From Lutibacter sp. UBA4458 (GTDB taxonomy: Bacteria; Bacteroidota; Bacteroidia; Flavobacteriales; Flavobacteriaceae): 11,325 nt of DNA. The notes beneath the pieces were generated by a model. That model was not told where the DNA came from. It ran no database searches and worked only from the letters and a program-made list of their open reading frames with translations. The position numbers were made by a program, and so were the translations under genes. Positions 1-6,647 of the stretch are shown one piece after another (the first letter of the stretch is position 1; the number at the start of each line of letters is the position of its first letter). The stretch spans positions 3,121 through 14,445 of the forward strand of contig DGOU01000068.1 of NCBI GenBank assembly GCA_002390165.1. Reading direction: 5' to 3'.

Positions 1-330
1 TGTTAGCTCATTAACTTTAAAAACTCCTTCTAAAACATCTGCTAAGCTAGAAAATAGTTTTTCTAAGGCTAATAATAACTCTTTTTGATTTTTAGGTTTT
101 ATTAAGTCTTTAACAATATTAAAATGCTTTTCTTTTATTTCTTCAACTAAAATTAGATATTTCTTGTTTTTCTGTTTTGCTAATTGAGCAACTTCTAGAA
201 GTAAATTTGTAACTCCGCCTATAGCAGAAACCACAACTATTTGATTATTATTTTCTTTAATAATATTTACAACTTGATTGATTGCTGTTGCATTAGCAAC
301 CGAAGATCCTCCAAATTTTAAAACTTTCAT
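1..330 (-). CDS. thrA: Aspartokinase N-terminus, probably bifunctional aspartokinase / homoserine dehydrogenase (partial)
   Basis: Only the first 110 codons are in the window; the gene runs off the left edge. Seen directly: the protein opens MKVLKFGGSSVANA, the nucleotide-binding KFGGSSV signature of aspartokinases, followed by a beta-strand/glycine segment (IVVVSAIGGVTN) typical of the amino-acid kinase fold. Aspartokinase phosphorylates L-aspartate, the first committed step towards Lys, Thr, Met and Ile. That it is the fused ThrA form rather than a stand-alone LysC is inference: the N-terminus resembles ThrA-type proteins, and the upstream leader ORF is rich in Thr and Ile codons, the end products that control thr operons in other bacteria. 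The homoserine dehydrogenase half would lie outside the window. The start at 330 is the only one that keeps KFGGSSV at the very N-terminus. No Shine-Dalgarno is evident, only an A-rich upstream stretch. Confidence 0.85.
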   Translation of the reverse strand, partial: MKVLKFGGSSVANATAINQVVNIIKENNNQIVVVSAIGGVTNLLLEVAQLAKQKNKKYLILVEEIKEKHFNIVKDLIKPKNQKELLLALEKLFSSLADVLEGVFKVNELT

Positions 331-355
331 TATTTATTTTTTACTGGTAATTACT

Positions 356-435
356 TTTATTTTTTACTGATTATTCCTTGTTTCATTTTTTTGAAAACGA
401 ATAATATAACGGATAATATGAATAGAATAATAACC
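356..435 (-). promoter_or_regulatory. Candidate attenuator / switch region between Thr-Ile leader ORF and thrA
   Basis: Seen in the transcript (minus) sense: the arm ATTATTC occurs twice (positions 425-431 and 399-405), while the complementary GAATAAT occurs once (370-376). The single downstream arm could pair with either upstream copy. With the nearer copy it forms a hairpin at 370-405, with an inner GTTTTC/GAAAC pairing at 393-398 and 380-384. Mutually exclusive pairings of this kind are what attenuators use. Against this, the stem is AU-rich and is followed by CAGTAAAAAA, not a U-tract, so a classical intrinsic terminator is not visible. If the region regulates, it may act by Rho or on translation. 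This is inference. Confidence 0.35.
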
Positions 436-510
436 CTAAAGGGTAATAATAATTGTAGAAGTTGTTGCCATAACAAAAAAGCGCATACCAGAAGCGATTT
501 TTAATACCAT
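436..510 (-). CDS. Thr/Ile-rich leader peptide upstream of thrA (24 codons, or 31 from 531)
   Basis: A very short ORF ends 105 bases before thrA. Its last residues are ATTSTIIITL-stop, so seven of the eight codons before the final Leu are Thr or Ile (ACA ACT TCT ACA ATT ATT ATT ACC). This is the composition expected of a leader peptide whose ribosome stalls when charged tRNA-Thr or tRNA-Ile is short, as in the enterobacterial thr operon leader. I chose the ATG at 510 because a promoter at 536-566 places the transcription start near 530. The in-frame ATG at 531 (31 aa, with two more Thr and one more Ile) would sit at about +1 and need leaderless translation. An ATG at 486 is also in frame. A small TTGTT/AACAA hairpin (462-476) and a CGC/GCG hairpin followed by six T fall inside the ORF. 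Confidence 0.65.
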   Translation of the reverse strand: MVLKIASGMRFFVMATTSTIIITL

Positions 511-535
511 ATATGTTTTTGTTATTTGCATAGGT

Positions 536-566
536 CAAAAGTAATAGTTTTTTTAAATATTCAAAA
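536..566 (-). promoter_or_regulatory. Promoter of the leader-thrA transcript
   Basis: On the minus strand TACTTTTG (536-543) matches the Bacteroidota -7 element TAnnTTTG exactly. TTTTG (562-566) lies 18 bases upstream as the -33 element. Both the match and the spacing fit the group consensus. The predicted start of transcription near 530 precedes the leader ORF. Confidence 0.7.
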
Positions 567-655
567 CTTTAAATAATAAAATATTAAATATTTATTTTTA
601 ACACTATAAAATAGTTATTATCCTAATTTTTATCAAGATTTCTTAGAGATACTTT

Positions 656-674
656 AAATCATAATTAATGATTT
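656..674 (-). terminator. lysA: Weak hairpin just after the lysA stop
   Basis: A perfect 7-bp inverted repeat AAATCAT / ATGATTT with a 5-base loop starts 3 bases after the lysA stop codon. It is entirely A/T apart from one G-C pair and has no U-tract, so it would be a poor intrinsic terminator. It may stabilise the 3' end, or it may be chance in AT-rich DNA. The rest of the gap up to the thrA promoter (567-655) shows nothing else I can support, so readthrough from lysA into thrA cannot be excluded. Confidence 0.25.
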
Positions 675-677
675 CAA

Positions 678-1886
678 TTATTCTAAATCTACAATAACCT
701 GATTTCTAATTAAATCTTTAAAATTTTCTTGTTTTCGAATTAAATAATCTTTGCCTTTAAATACCATAACTTCTGCAGGTCTATAGCGAGAGTTGTAATT
801 AGAAGCCATTGTAAAACAATAAGCGCCAGCATTATGAAAACAAAGAATATCTTCTTCACGTATTTCATTAATTCTTCTATTAGAGCCAAAAGTATCCGTC
901 TCACAAATATATCCAACTACAGAATAATAGCGTTCTCTTCCATTTGGATTAGAAATATTATGAATATGATGAAATGAATTATAAAACATTGGACGAATTA
1001 AATGATTAAATCCGGAATCAATTCCTGCAAAAACCGTTGAAGTTGTTTGTTTTACTACATTTACATTTGCTAAAAAGTAACCAGCATCACTAACTAAAAA
1101 TTTACCAGGTTCAAACATTAAAGTTAAATCTTTACCATATTCTTCACAAAATTCATTAAATCTAGTAGAAAGTTTTTCGCCAAGCTCTTCAATATTAGTA
1201 GAAATATCATCCTTTTTATAAGGCACTTTAAAACCACTTCCAAAATCAATAAAATCTAAATTAGTAAATTCTTTAGCTGTATTAAATAAAATTTCAGTTG
1301 CTGCTAAAAAAACATCAATATCTAAAATATCAGAACCTGTATGCATATGAATTCCATTAATATGCATTCCTGTATTTTCTACAACTCTTTTAATATGAGG
1401 GACTTGATGTATTGAAATTCCAAATTTAGAATCGATATGTCCCACGGAAATATTTCTATTTCCGCCAGCCATTATATGCGGATTTATTCTTAAACACACC
1501 GGAGTTTTTGGATATTGATGTCCGAACTGTTCTAAAATAGATAAATTATCAATATTAATTTGAACACCTAACTTTGCCACTTGTTCAATTTCTTGTAAGG
1601 AAACGCCGTTGGGCGTGTAAATAATATCTTCAGGTTTAAATCCTGCTGCCAAACCTAACTGAACTTCTTGAATAGAAACGGTATCAATTCCTGCTTTTAA
1701 GGTGTTAAAATATTTTAAAATACTAAGGTTTGAATTTGCTTTAACCGCATAATTTATCTTTAATTTTTTTACAGGAGAAAAAGCTGTACAAATTCTATTA
1801 TATTGAGTTTCTATTTTATCTACATTATAAACATATAACGGACTTCCATATTTTTCAACTAAAGCAGTTAGCATTTCATTATTCAT
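678..1886 (-). CDS. lysA: Diaminopimelate decarboxylase
   Basis: Converts meso-2,6-diaminopimelate to L-lysine and CO2 using pyridoxal phosphate; cytosolic, last step of lysine synthesis (fold-type III PLP enzyme). In the 402-residue product the PLP lysine is K49 in YAVKAN. Further family motifs are HMHTGSDI, the glycine-rich phosphate loop GSGFKVPY, EPGKFLV, the cysteine motif CETDTFG, and a C-terminal GAYCFTMASNYNSRYRPAEV in which Y and the RPAEV end are typical. The variants GSG for GGG, EPGK for EPGR and CETDTF for CESGD fit the flavobacterial branch as I recall it, so I do not read them as loss of function. The start at 1886 places VEKYGSPLYVY at the usual distance from the N-terminus; a second ATG follows four codons later. 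The neighbour downstream on the same strand is thrA, from the head of the same pathway. Length is normal. Confidence 0.95.
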   Translation of the reverse strand: MNNEMLTALVEKYGSPLYVYNVDKIETQYNRICTAFSPVKKLKINYAVKANSNLSILKYFNTLKAGIDTVSIQEVQLGLAAGFKPEDIIYTPNGVSLQEIEQVAKLGVQINIDNLSILEQFGHQYPKTPVCLRINPHIMAGGNRNISVGHIDSKFGISIHQVPHIKRVVENTGMHINGIHMHTGSDILDIDVFLAATEILFNTAKEFTNLDFIDFGSGFKVPYKKDDISTNIEELGEKLSTRFNEFCEEYGKDLTLMFEPGKFLVSDAGYFLANVNVVKQTTSTVFAGIDSGFNHLIRPMFYNSFHHIHNISNPNGRERYYSVVGYICETDTFGSNRRINEIREEDILCFHNAGAYCFTMASNYNSRYRPAEVMVFKGKDYLIRKQENFKDLIRNQVIVDLE

Positions 1887-1908
1887 ATTAAGCTTGTTTT
1901 AAAGTTTT

Positions 1909-1916
1909 CAAAAATA
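1909..1916 (-). promoter_or_regulatory. lysA: lysA promoter -7 element
   Basis: TATTTTTG on the minus strand matches TAnnTTTG and lies 22 bases before the lysA start codon. No TTG is present at the -33 distance, so the promoter is either weak or activator-dependent. Two palindromes lie just upstream (1943-1957 and 1961-1981). Confidence 0.5.
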
Positions 1917-1942
1917 GAAAAGAATTTAATTTTGAAGAATAT

Positions 1943-1981
1943 TTATAATAATTATAACACTATTTAACAAGTTGTTAAATA
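1943..1981. repeat. Pair of palindromes upstream of lysA
   Basis: Two perfect inverted repeats lie side by side. One is TTATAAT-A-ATTATAA (1943-1957). The other is TATTTAACAA-G-TTGTTAAATA (1961-1981, ten base pairs around one base). Their centres (1950 and 1971) are 21 bp apart, two helical turns. If transcription starts near 1904, they sit at about -46 and -67, positions often used by activators. The second contains GC pairs and is unlikely to be pure AT noise; the first could be. Confidence 0.4.
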
Positions 1982-1997
1982 TTTAAATAATTTGCAT

Positions 1998-2028
1998 AAA
2001 AAAACTCCCTTCAAAACGAAGAGAGTTT
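1998..2028 (-). terminator. pepT: Intrinsic terminator of pepT
   Basis: In the minus sense an 11-bp stem (AAACTCTCTTC / GAAGGGAGTTT, with one G-U pair) closes a GTTTT loop and runs into seven T. It starts 22 bases after the pepT stop codon and separates pepT from lysA. Confidence 0.9.
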
Positions 2029-2049
2029 AGAAAATTATAATAATAATTC

Positions 2050-3285
2050 CTATTTTTTTGCTCTTTCCGCAGTTAACTCAGCAATTTTAACTACAACATC
2101 CGTAGCTTTTTGAATTGCTTCTGCAGCAACAAATTCGTATCGACCATGAAAATTATGTCCGCCTGCAAATATGTTTGGGCAAGGTAAACCTTTATAAGAT
2201 AATTGAGAGCCATCTGTTCCACCTCTAATTGCGCTAATTAACGGGGTTATGTTTAATTGTTTCATAGCTTCTTCTGCTATATCCACAACATGCATTACTG
2301 GTTCAATTTTTTCACGCATATTAAAATACTGATCTGTAATTTCAACAGCTACAAGGTTTTGACCTATTTCTTTATTCATTTCATTTGCAACCTTTTGAAA
2401 TACTTTTTTTCTGTCTTCAAACAATTTAAGGTCATGGTCACGAATAATATATTGTAATACCGTTTTTTCAACTTCACCATTCATAGTATGCAAATGATAA
2501 AAGCCTTCATAACCTTCTGTTTTTTCAGGAACTTCATCTATAGGTAATTTACTTATAAAGTCACTTGCAATTAACATAGAGTTAATCATTTTTCCTTTAG
2601 CATAACCTGGATGCACAATTTTTCCTGTTATAGTAACTTTTGCTCCAGCTGCATTAAAATTTTCGTATTCTAATTCTCCAACAGCACTTCCATCCATAGT
2701 GTATGCCCATTCTGCACCAAATTTTTCAACATCAAACATATGAGCTCCTTTACCAACTTCTTCATCTGGAGTAAAACCAATTCTAATTTTTCCGTGTTTA
2801 ATTTCAGGATGATTAATTAGATATTCCATTGCAGAAACTATTTCGGTTACACCTGCTTTATCATCGGCTCCTAAAAGGGTAGTGCCGTCTGTAGTAATTA
2901 AAGTCTGCCCTTTGTATAAAAGTAAATCTTCAAAATAACTTGGAGATAAAACAATGTTTTCTTCTTTACTTAAAACAATATCTTTTCCATCGTAATTTGG
3001 ATGAAATTGAGGTTTTACATTTTCCGCAGTAAAATCTGGACTGGTATCTATATGAGCTATAAAACCAATAGTTGGCACTTTATAATCTACATTAGATGGT
3101 AAAGTTGCCATTATATAACAGTTTTCATCGAGCGTTACATCTTCTAAACCAATTTCATTTAATTCATCTACTAACATACGAGCTAAAGTCCATTGTTTTT
3201 CAGTACTTGGAAAAGCTGGATTTTCTGGGTCGGACTGCGTATCTACAGTCACATACTTAACAAAGCGATCTATAATTTGTTGCAT
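2050..3285 (-). CDS. pepT: Peptidase T (tripeptide aminopeptidase, M20B)
   Basis: Cytosolic di-zinc exopeptidase that removes the N-terminal residue from tripeptides. The product has 411 residues, close to the 408 of E. coli PepT, and the metal-site motifs are in the expected order. [11 protein letters not shown] carries H78 and D80, LLGADDKAG carries D141, PDEEVGKG carries the catalytic E175 and metal-binding E176, [14 protein letters not shown] carries D198, and the C-terminal [12 protein letters not shown] carries H380. The dimerisation (lid) domain fills roughly residues 205-320 with HPG near H225, and [10 protein letters not shown] follows at 354-363. All key residues are present, so the enzyme should be active. 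It has its own promoter and terminator and appears monocistronic. Its role is probably recycling of peptides from protein turnover or from peptide import. Confidence 0.96.
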   Translation of the reverse strand: MQQIIDRFVKYVTVDTQSDPENPAFPSTEKQWTLARMLVDELNEIGLEDVTLDENCYIMATLPSNVDYKVPTIGFIAHIDTSPDFTAENVKPQFHPNYDGKDIVLSKEENIVLSPSYFEDLLLYKGQTLITTDGTTLLGADDKAGVTEIVSAMEYLINHPEIKHGKIRIGFTPDEEVGKGAHMFDVEKFGAEWAYTMDGSAVGELEYENFNAAGAKVTITGKIVHPGYAKGKMINSMLIASDFISKLPIDEVPEKTEGYEGFYHLHTMNGEVEKTVLQYIIRDHDLKLFEDRKKVFQKVANEMNKEIGQNLVAVEITDQYFNMREKIEPVMHVVDIAEEAMKQLNITPLISAIRGGTDGSQLSYKGLPCPNIFAGGHNFHGRYEFVAAEAIQKATDVVVKIAELTAERAKK

Positions 3286-3301
3286 ATTTTTAATTTTTTT
3301 T

Positions 3302-3332
3302 CAAAAATAGTCATATACGCAAGTTTACGCAA
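3302..3332 (-). promoter_or_regulatory. pepT: pepT promoter
   Basis: Minus strand: TTG (3330-3332), 20 bases, then TATTTTTG (3302-3309), an exact TAnnTTTG with correct spacing, 16 bases before the pepT ATG. The -33 TTG belongs to one of two TTGCGTA copies spaced 10 bp apart. Confidence 0.65.
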
Positions 3333-3347
3333 TGTTATTATCATAAA

Positions 3348-3902
3348 TTATTCTAAAAATTGAATGGTTTTTAAAATGGAAATAGAATTACAAATTCTAT
3401 TGTCAACAAACGAATCTCCATAAATTTCAGCAGTTGCATTTATATACGATTTTTCAGAATTTTTAATCGTTATATTTAGTTGATGATAGGTAAATCCGTT
3501 TTTTGTTCCTTTAACTAAATACCAATAGGAAGGTTTTTTAATAAAGGGCTCCTGTTCAAACTCATATTTATTTAACTTTTTTAAAATTAGTAAGGAATCT
3601 ATTTTATTAAAATAAGATTGGTTTAGTTCCAAGTTCTCTTTATGAAACGAAACCCCAATTATAAACGATTTGGTTAATTCCTTAATGGTATCAGCAGCAT
3701 AAATTTCAGAAGTACTAGCATCATAGTAATAATTTGTTTTCCAAGATTTTGGAATGTTTATAGTAAAGTTATTATTAAAATCTTTTATTCTATGAAGATT
3801 ATTCATTTTAGAAGAAGAGCAAGTCATTTTTTGCTCTAATTTTGATGATTTTTCACAACTAAAAACAGAAAGAATAATAAGAAGAAAAAGCAGATGTTTC
3901 AT
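3348..3902 (-). CDS. Small lipoprotein of unknown function
   Basis: I do not recognise this 184-residue protein. Visible: an N-terminal lipoprotein signal (MKHLLFLLIILSVFSC) with the lipobox cysteine at residue 16, then a polar linker. The remaining globular domain contains FTINIPKSWKTNYY, a pattern found in small PsbP/Mog1-type alpha-beta proteins (a loose resemblance, not an assignment). A conserved-looking WYLVKGTKNGFTYHQLNITI core follows, and it ends at KTIQFLE. The ATG at 3902 is chosen over the in-frame ATG at 3935. The longer form would put a polar extension before the signal peptide and overlap the upstream gene, while 3902 leaves a 10-base gap. It is co-transcribed with the BNR-repeat lipoprotein directly upstream. 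Expected location is the periplasmic face of a membrane or the cell surface. No clear terminator separates it from the pepT promoter. Confidence 0.8.
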   Translation of the reverse strand: MKHLLFLLIILSVFSCEKSSKLEQKMTCSSSKMNNLHRIKDFNNNFTINIPKSWKTNYYYDASTSEIYAADTIKELTKSFIIGVSFHKENLELNQSYFNKIDSLLILKKLNKYEFEQEPFIKKPSYWYLVKGTKNGFTYHQLNITIKNSEKSYINATAEIYGDSFVDNRICNSISILKTIQFLE

Positions 3903-3912
3903 ATAAAAATAA

Positions 3913-4944
3913 TTAATTAATTTCCATTTTAGCAAGTATATTATTACCAGATAACCAAGCCAAATTTTTATTTACAAATTTAATGGCATAAAATCCTTCA
4001 TTACTAAGTTTTTCCCATTTTTTACCAGAATTACCTGAATAGAAAATGCCATTGGTTGAAACTGCAATTATTTTTTTTCCTTTTGAATTAGGAACATATT
4101 GTATGCAACTAACATAATTAGGAGATAGATTTGTAGCAATAGCAGTCCAAGTTTTTCCGCCATTTGTAGTAATTGCTTTGTTTGTAGATTTTTCAAACTT
4201 ATTGGTGTAATTTCCTCCGGCAATAATCCCATTATTCTCATCATAAAAATCGATGGTATAAATGCCTGTAGTAGCTTCTCCTTGAATTATTGGTGTATTA
4301 CTCACTTCCCAAGTTTTTCCTTTATCAGAAGAGTAGAATACACGAGATTTTAATCCGCCAGTTGCTAACCAAACTTTATCTTTTATAATTTTTATATTAG
4401 TATTGCTTGCTGCAAAAGCTGCTTCTCCTTTTTCAATTTTAGGCAGATTGGAACAAGGCATTTTATGCCAAGTATTACCAGCATTGTTAGTTGTAATTAT
4501 AGATAAACAATTCTCAGTTGGGTCGCCCATTGCTATGCCATTTTTATCATCAAAAAAATGCATAGAATCGTAAAACACTTTTTTATTAACTTCTTTATAA
4601 ACTAAAACTAAGGAATCGTTTTTAATTTTATATAATAATGCCGGATTTGCAACACTTAAAATAAAAATATCATTTGTGGTAGATGTAATTGTTCTAAATT
4701 CAGGCTTAATAGTGTCGTATTTAATTTTGTTTAAATTGGAAATTATACCTTTATTGTTTATAATTCCAAAAACACCGTTAGAACCGGCAAATGCTACAGA
4801 AGTATCGTTTAAAACTGTTATTGCTCTAATGCTGCAATCTTCTATTTTAAACTTTTTGATTTGAATTTTTGGTGCTTTTACTTCTTGTTTAGCATTGCAT
4901 CCTAATAAAAATGTAATAAGTAAAAGTATGCTGATTTTTTTCAT
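3913..4944 (-). CDS. BNR/Asp-box beta-propeller lipoprotein (Ycf48-like fold)
   Basis: 343 residues. The N-terminus MKKISILLLITFLLGC is a type II signal peptide with lipobox LLGC (C16). The body carries four Asp-box turns at regular spacing: TNNAGNTW (152-159), SSDKGKTW (205-212), TTNGGKTW (259-266) and SGNSGKKW (303-310). GIAMGDP and GIIAGGN strand motifs lie between them. This is the layout of BNR-repeat propellers such as Ycf48/Hcf136-like proteins, which are often named 'oxidoreductase' in databases without evidence. No sialidase catalytic residues are recognisable, so I do not predict glycosidase activity. A protein-binding or assembly role at the outer membrane is the more cautious inference. 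It is the first gene of a two-gene operon with the small lipoprotein downstream (10-base gap), and a TAnnTTTG element lies 22 bases upstream. Confidence 0.85.
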   Translation of the reverse strand: MKKISILLLITFLLGCNAKQEVKAPKIQIKKFKIEDCSIRAITVLNDTSVAFAGSNGVFGIINNKGIISNLNKIKYDTIKPEFRTITSTTNDIFILSVANPALLYKIKNDSLVLVYKEVNKKVFYDSMHFFDDKNGIAMGDPTENCLSIITTNNAGNTWHKMPCSNLPKIEKGEAAFAASNTNIKIIKDKVWLATGGLKSRVFYSSDKGKTWEVSNTPIIQGEATTGIYTIDFYDENNGIIAGGNYTNKFEKSTNKAITTNGGKTWTAIATNLSPNYVSCIQYVPNSKGKKIIAVSTNGIFYSGNSGKKWEKLSNEGFYAIKFVNKNLAWLSGNNILAKMEIN

Positions 4945-4966
4945 GGATGAATGGTTTGATAACCTT

Positions 4967-4974
4967 CAAATATA
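4967..4974 (-). promoter_or_regulatory. -7 element before the BNR lipoprotein gene
   Basis: TATATTTG on the minus strand matches TAnnTTTG and ends 22 bases before the ATG. No TTG is present at -33. It lies directly after the terminator of the S41 peptidase gene, which supports an independent transcript. Confidence 0.45.
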
Positions 4975-4989
4975 GCCATTTATTTACAT

Positions 4990-5016
4990 AAAAAAAGACA
5001 GGAAAACCTGCCTTTT
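4990..5016 (-). terminator. Intrinsic terminator of the S41 peptidase gene
   Basis: Minus sense: a 10-bp stem (AAAAGGCAGG / CCTGTCTTTT, one G-U pair) with a TTTT loop runs into a seven-T tract. It begins 22 bases after the stop codon. Confidence 0.9.
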
Positions 5017-5038
5017 AAAAATTTTATTACTTAAATAA

Positions 5039-6511
5039 TTAGTTTAAAAAATCATTAGTAATATACATTTCTTTATCAAATTTATTTTCTAATGGAAGTA
5101 CTTTTAAAGGGGTAATGTTTTTATTTTTTATAGTACTTTTAGCTGAAAGACCTCTAATATCATCTAAAGCAGCTTTTAAAACCACTTCATTTTCATCTCC
5201 AAATGGTAAAATATTATTCCAAAAATTATATTCAACTACCTCAATATCAGGAGTAAAACCTTGCGTATAATCACTTTCACCTAATTTATTAAATATCTGA
5301 AATACAATTGGTTGCATCGCATTTTTATGATTTGCATTGGCAGAAGATTGGCTTGTGAAATCTGAGCCTGGAGAATCATATAAGGTTATAGAACCAACAT
5401 TTTTACCATACGTTGTTGTGCCAATAACTTTAACAGGCATATAAGGTTTTAATCCATTAATAATCATTTCACTTGCAGAAGCAGTACTGCCAGAGGTTAA
5501 AACATATAATCGAGTTATTCCATCCAATTTATTTATAGTTTCTTCGCCTGTTTTTGCACCAGTAGCATCAAAATCATTTTGTGTGTCTTGAAAAGTGTAC
5601 GTACTATTTTCATTAGAATGTTTGCTGTTGAATTTTAAATCTGCAAATTTATCATCTGTACTTGTGGTACCGTCAATCATACTTGCTAAATAAGAAGATG
5701 TAGCAACGGAACCACCGCCATTTAAACGTAAATCTAAAATAAATTCATTAACCCCTGCAGCTTTAAAATCAGCAAATTCAGCATTTAATTCATCATTATA
5801 AGAAGATCTAAATCCATTATAAACTAAATAGCCAACTTTTCTGCCATTTATATTATCAAAAACTTTAGATAAATAAACGGGATTATCCGATACTTCAACT
5901 GCAGTAATAGTTTTATCGCCAGTAGAAGTTAAGGTTCCATTATTTTCAGTTACAAAAGATAAAGTTACCGTATCGTTAGATAATTTACCCACTGTATTGT
6001 TATAATTAGTTTCATTTAAAACAACACCATCTATTGCATTTATAATATCACCACGTTTTATACCTGCATCAAAAGCAGGAGAATTATCGCTAACATAGCG
6101 AACATATAAAATAACATCACCAATACTATTAATACTTACACCTTGCAATCTAAAACCAAAAGATAACGATATTCCTTGAAATTGCTTTTGTTGTTCAACA
6201 TAATCTTCAATAAACCAAGAAAACCGATCGGTATTACCTGCATCATAAAGTAAACTGTTAAATAAACTTTCTGGTGTGGAAAAACTGTTTAAATAGGTAG
6301 AATAGCTATCAGAATTATCATCTTTTGAATCTGCCAAGGCAGGCACATTAGTTTGCCAATTGTACCAAGAATTCATTGCTTGCCAAACAAAATTATTAAT
6401 AGGATTATCTATATTAGAAATAGAAGGAGAGATTATTTCATGTTTTTTATTACATCCGATAGTTAATCCAATTAGAACAAGAATCAATCCTAAATAACGA
6501 TAATTTTTCAT
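5039..6511 (-). CDS. PDZ-containing S41 family serine protease, lipoprotein
   Basis: 490 residues. The N-terminus ends in LTIGC with the lipobox cysteine at C20, so the protein is lipid-anchored outside the cytoplasm. After a helical N-terminal domain (about 38-105) comes a PDZ domain (about 113-205, with SPAFDAGIKRGDIINAIDG). The S41 core (about 225-430) follows, with LDLRLNGGGSV, the nucleophile motif GSTASASE (S345) and TTYGKNVGS with the general-base lysine K370. The 25-residue Ser-Lys spacing matches carboxy-terminal processing proteases (Prc/CtpA). The dyad is intact, so activity is expected, probably on C-termini of envelope proteins. Bacteroidota carry several such lipoprotein S41 proteases; the specific substrate is unknown. 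The gene is divergent from the ECF sigma operon and has its own terminator. No good TAnnTTTG lies immediately upstream. A possible role in sigma signalling is inference only. Confidence 0.92.
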   Translation of the reverse strand: MKNYRYLGLILVLIGLTIGCNKKHEIISPSISNIDNPINNFVWQAMNSWYNWQTNVPALADSKDDNSDSYSTYLNSFSTPESLFNSLLYDAGNTDRFSWFIEDYVEQQKQFQGISLSFGFRLQGVSINSIGDVILYVRYVSDNSPAFDAGIKRGDIINAIDGVVLNETNYNNTVGKLSNDTVTLSFVTENNGTLTSTGDKTITAVEVSDNPVYLSKVFDNINGRKVGYLVYNGFRSSYNDELNAEFADFKAAGVNEFILDLRLNGGGSVATSSYLASMIDGTTSTDDKFADLKFNSKHSNENSTYTFQDTQNDFDATGAKTGEETINKLDGITRLYVLTSGSTASASEMIINGLKPYMPVKVIGTTTYGKNVGSITLYDSPGSDFTSQSSANANHKNAMQPIVFQIFNKLGESDYTQGFTPDIEVVEYNFWNNILPFGDENEVVLKAALDDIRGLSAKSTIKNKNITPLKVLPLENKFDKEMYITNDFLN

Positions 6512-6576
6512 TTTGAGGTTTTATAGTTTATAATTGTGTCGAAATTTATGGAAAAAATTACAATATTTATAGTTTC

Positions 6577-6602
6577 TGTTACAAAAACGTAACTTGTTCG
6601 TC
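6577..6602 (+). promoter_or_regulatory. Candidate ECF-type promoter of the sigma operon
   Basis: TGTTAC (6577-6582), a 16-base spacer, then CGTC (6599-6602). This resembles ECF promoters, whose -35 carries an AAC-type core and whose -10 carries CGTC, at usual spacing. It would start transcription about 35-40 bases before the sigma ATG and allow autoregulation. The -35 is one base off the TGTAAC form, so the call is tentative. The same bases contain an inverted repeat GTTAC-aaaaac-GTAAC (6578-6593). The 136-base divergent gap holds no other feature I can support. Confidence 0.35.
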
Positions 6603-6647
6603 ATAATTGTGAAACCGACTTAAAATTAGTAGAAACCAAACTTAAAA

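Noticed and set aside
434..443. CCCTAAAGGG as a leader terminator stem
   Set aside because: In RNA this gives only an ACCC/GGGT stem of four pairs with a TTTA loop, followed by a mixed, not pure, U stretch; too weak to call a terminator.
678..1886. LysA motif variants (GSG, EPGK, CETDTF) as signs of a changed activity
   Set aside because: These fit the flavobacterial branch of the family as I recall it, and the PLP lysine, Cys and C-terminal Tyr motifs are all present.
2257..2457. Plus-strand 66-codon ORF inside pepT
   Set aside because: It is antisense to a gene with a complete set of catalytic motifs; its Phe/His/Cys-rich composition is typical of a shadow frame, and it has no promoter.
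4676..4864. Plus-strand 62-codon ORF inside the BNR lipoprotein gene
   Set aside because: Antisense shadow of a well supported coding region; no promoter or family resemblance.
6634..6645. Minus-strand TAAGTTTG as promoter of the S41 gene
   Set aside because: It lies about 125 bases from the S41 start, with its -33 region inside the sigma coding sequence and no good TTG; chance match more likely.
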